Source: Verrucomicrobiota bacterium
GTDB taxonomy: Bacteria > Verrucomicrobiota > Verrucomicrobiia > Chthoniobacterales > JAFAMB01
NCBI GenBank assembly: GCA_019236035.1
Contig: JAFAJU010000184.1
Coordinates: 1-6,443 of the forward strand
Direction of reading: 5' to 3'
Length of the DNA: 6,443 nt
Below are positions 6,009 through 6,443 of the stretch, piece by piece. How positions within the stretch are numbered: the stretch's first letter is position 1; the number at the start of each line of letters is the position of its first letter. Below the pieces are notes generated by a model. That model made no database searches and was not told the origin of the DNA. It saw only the letters and a list, made by a program, of their open reading frames with translations. The position numbers and the translations under genes are program-made.

Positions 6009-6054
6009 GGTAGGGTCGCGCGAGAGCGCGACCCTACCCTACGATCCCTTGAGA
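5993..6054. terminator. Large palindrome at convergent gene ends; candidate bidirectional terminator or repeat element
   Basis: Arms 5997-6021 and 6026-6050 are perfectly complementary over 25 bp around a GAGA loop (a GNRA tetraloop). One mismatch later, three more pairs extend the stem to 29 positions. It overlaps the ends of two convergent genes and contains both stop codons (6006-6008 on plus, 6039-6041 on minus). Such a GC-rich stem could stop transcription both ways, but no T-run follows, so the terminator role is inference. The inner arm recurs as a half-copy at 319-331, which argues for a dispersed repeat. Confidence 0.75.
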
Positions 6055-6443
6055 CGTACCAACCGGAGGAGCCGGTCGGAGAGCTCCATCGCGCCTTCGA
6101 GCAGTTCTCTTCCAAAGGAGAAAAATGTAACGTCCCGGCCGGCCACGATCAGCATCAGGCTCAGCACTAAAAAATTCACGAGATAAATCACCATCATCGA
6201 AAAGAAAGTTCCATGCTCGATCAGATCGGTCTGCCCCTTCCACAACATCCAGATCGCGAAAGTGATATGGAAAGCCCAGGTGAACCCGACCACCCCAAAT
6301 AGCCAGCGCCGGTACGGTTCCACATCCACAAATGTACCGATGCCGCCGTAAAGCAATAGGGCGACAATGCTATAGAGAGGGAAAAAATAAGGCGCCAGGG
6401 CGATCCAGAAATTGGTCTTGTCCGTGACGATATAGCCTCCGGT
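6039..6443 (-). CDS. Multi-pass membrane protein, C-terminal part (5'-truncated by window edge)
   Basis: The minus-strand frame is open from the window edge to the stop at 6039-6041. It gives 134 residues with no convincing start, so the TTG at 6356 is internal. About three hydrophobic segments are visible: FWIALAPYFFPLYSIVALLLYGGIGTFV (12-39), WLFGVVGFTWAFHITFAIWMLW (48-69) and GTFFSMMVIYLVNFLVLSLMLIV (79-101), followed by a soluble amphipathic tail. The stretch GGYIVTDKTNFWIALAPYFFPLYS resembles, from memory, the C-terminal half of M50-like integral membrane metallopeptidases, but the HExxH zinc site would lie upstream and cannot be checked. It is therefore best treated as an unassigned inner-membrane protein. 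Its tail RLKGS is encoded by the palindrome it shares with the thioesterase. Confidence 0.75.
   Translation of the reverse strand, partial: TGGYIVTDKTNFWIALAPYFFPLYSIVALLLYGGIGTFVDVEPYRRWLFGVVGFTWAFHITFAIWMLWKGQTDLIEHGTFFSMMVIYLVNFLVLSLMLIVAGRDVTFFSFGRELLEGAMELSDRLLRLVRLKGS

Overview
The window looks like bacterial chromosome at about 55-60% GC with tightly packed genes. The spacers carry several families of short palindromic repeats: gtcccggagggac boxes, paired cacggg...cccgtg hairpins, and a gtagggtcgcgc palindrome. From memory, such repeats are common in soil Verrucomicrobiota (Chthoniobacterales/Spartobacteria-like genomes). That placement is inference; nothing in the window proves the lineage.

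Left edge (1-316): the C-terminal two thirds of a type II 3-dehydroquinate dehydratase (aroQ). This enzyme makes 3-dehydroshikimate, either for the shikimate pathway or for quinate breakdown. Positions 317-664 hold no gene, only several palindromic repeats and a weak promoter candidate.

Centre (665-4567): a compact five-gene operon, pcaH-pcaG-pcaB-pcaD-pcaC. It encodes the protocatechuate branch of the beta-ketoadipate pathway. PcaHG opens the protocatechuate ring to 3-carboxy-cis,cis-muconate. PcaB cyclises that to 4-carboxymuconolactone, PcaC decarboxylates it to the enol-lactone, and PcaD hydrolyses the lactone to 3-oxoadipate. Three of the four junctions overlap (GTGA, ATGA, and 14 bp between pcaD and pcaC), which suggests translational coupling. 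The later steps (pcaIJ, pcaF), a regulator and a transporter are not in the window. The dehydroquinase upstream could in principle feed the operon, because dehydroshikimate can be dehydrated to protocatechuate, but no dehydroshikimate dehydratase is visible.

Right part (4591-6443): a family 2 glycosyltransferase (minus strand), a divergent YbgC-like hotdog acyl-CoA thioesterase (plus), and the C-terminal end of a multi-pass membrane protein (minus) that runs off the window. These three have no evident link to the pca operon.

The most unusual structures are non-coding. A short tandem-repeat tract at the end of pcaC changes from a 9-bp in-frame unit to a 7-bp unit that carries the stop. A perfect 22-bp-arm hairpin lies between two divergent starts. 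A perfect 25-bp-arm palindrome supplies the stop codons, and an identical Leu-Lys-Gly-Ser tail, to two convergent genes. I found no CRISPR array, tRNA, rRNA, transposase or clearly new multi-gene system.
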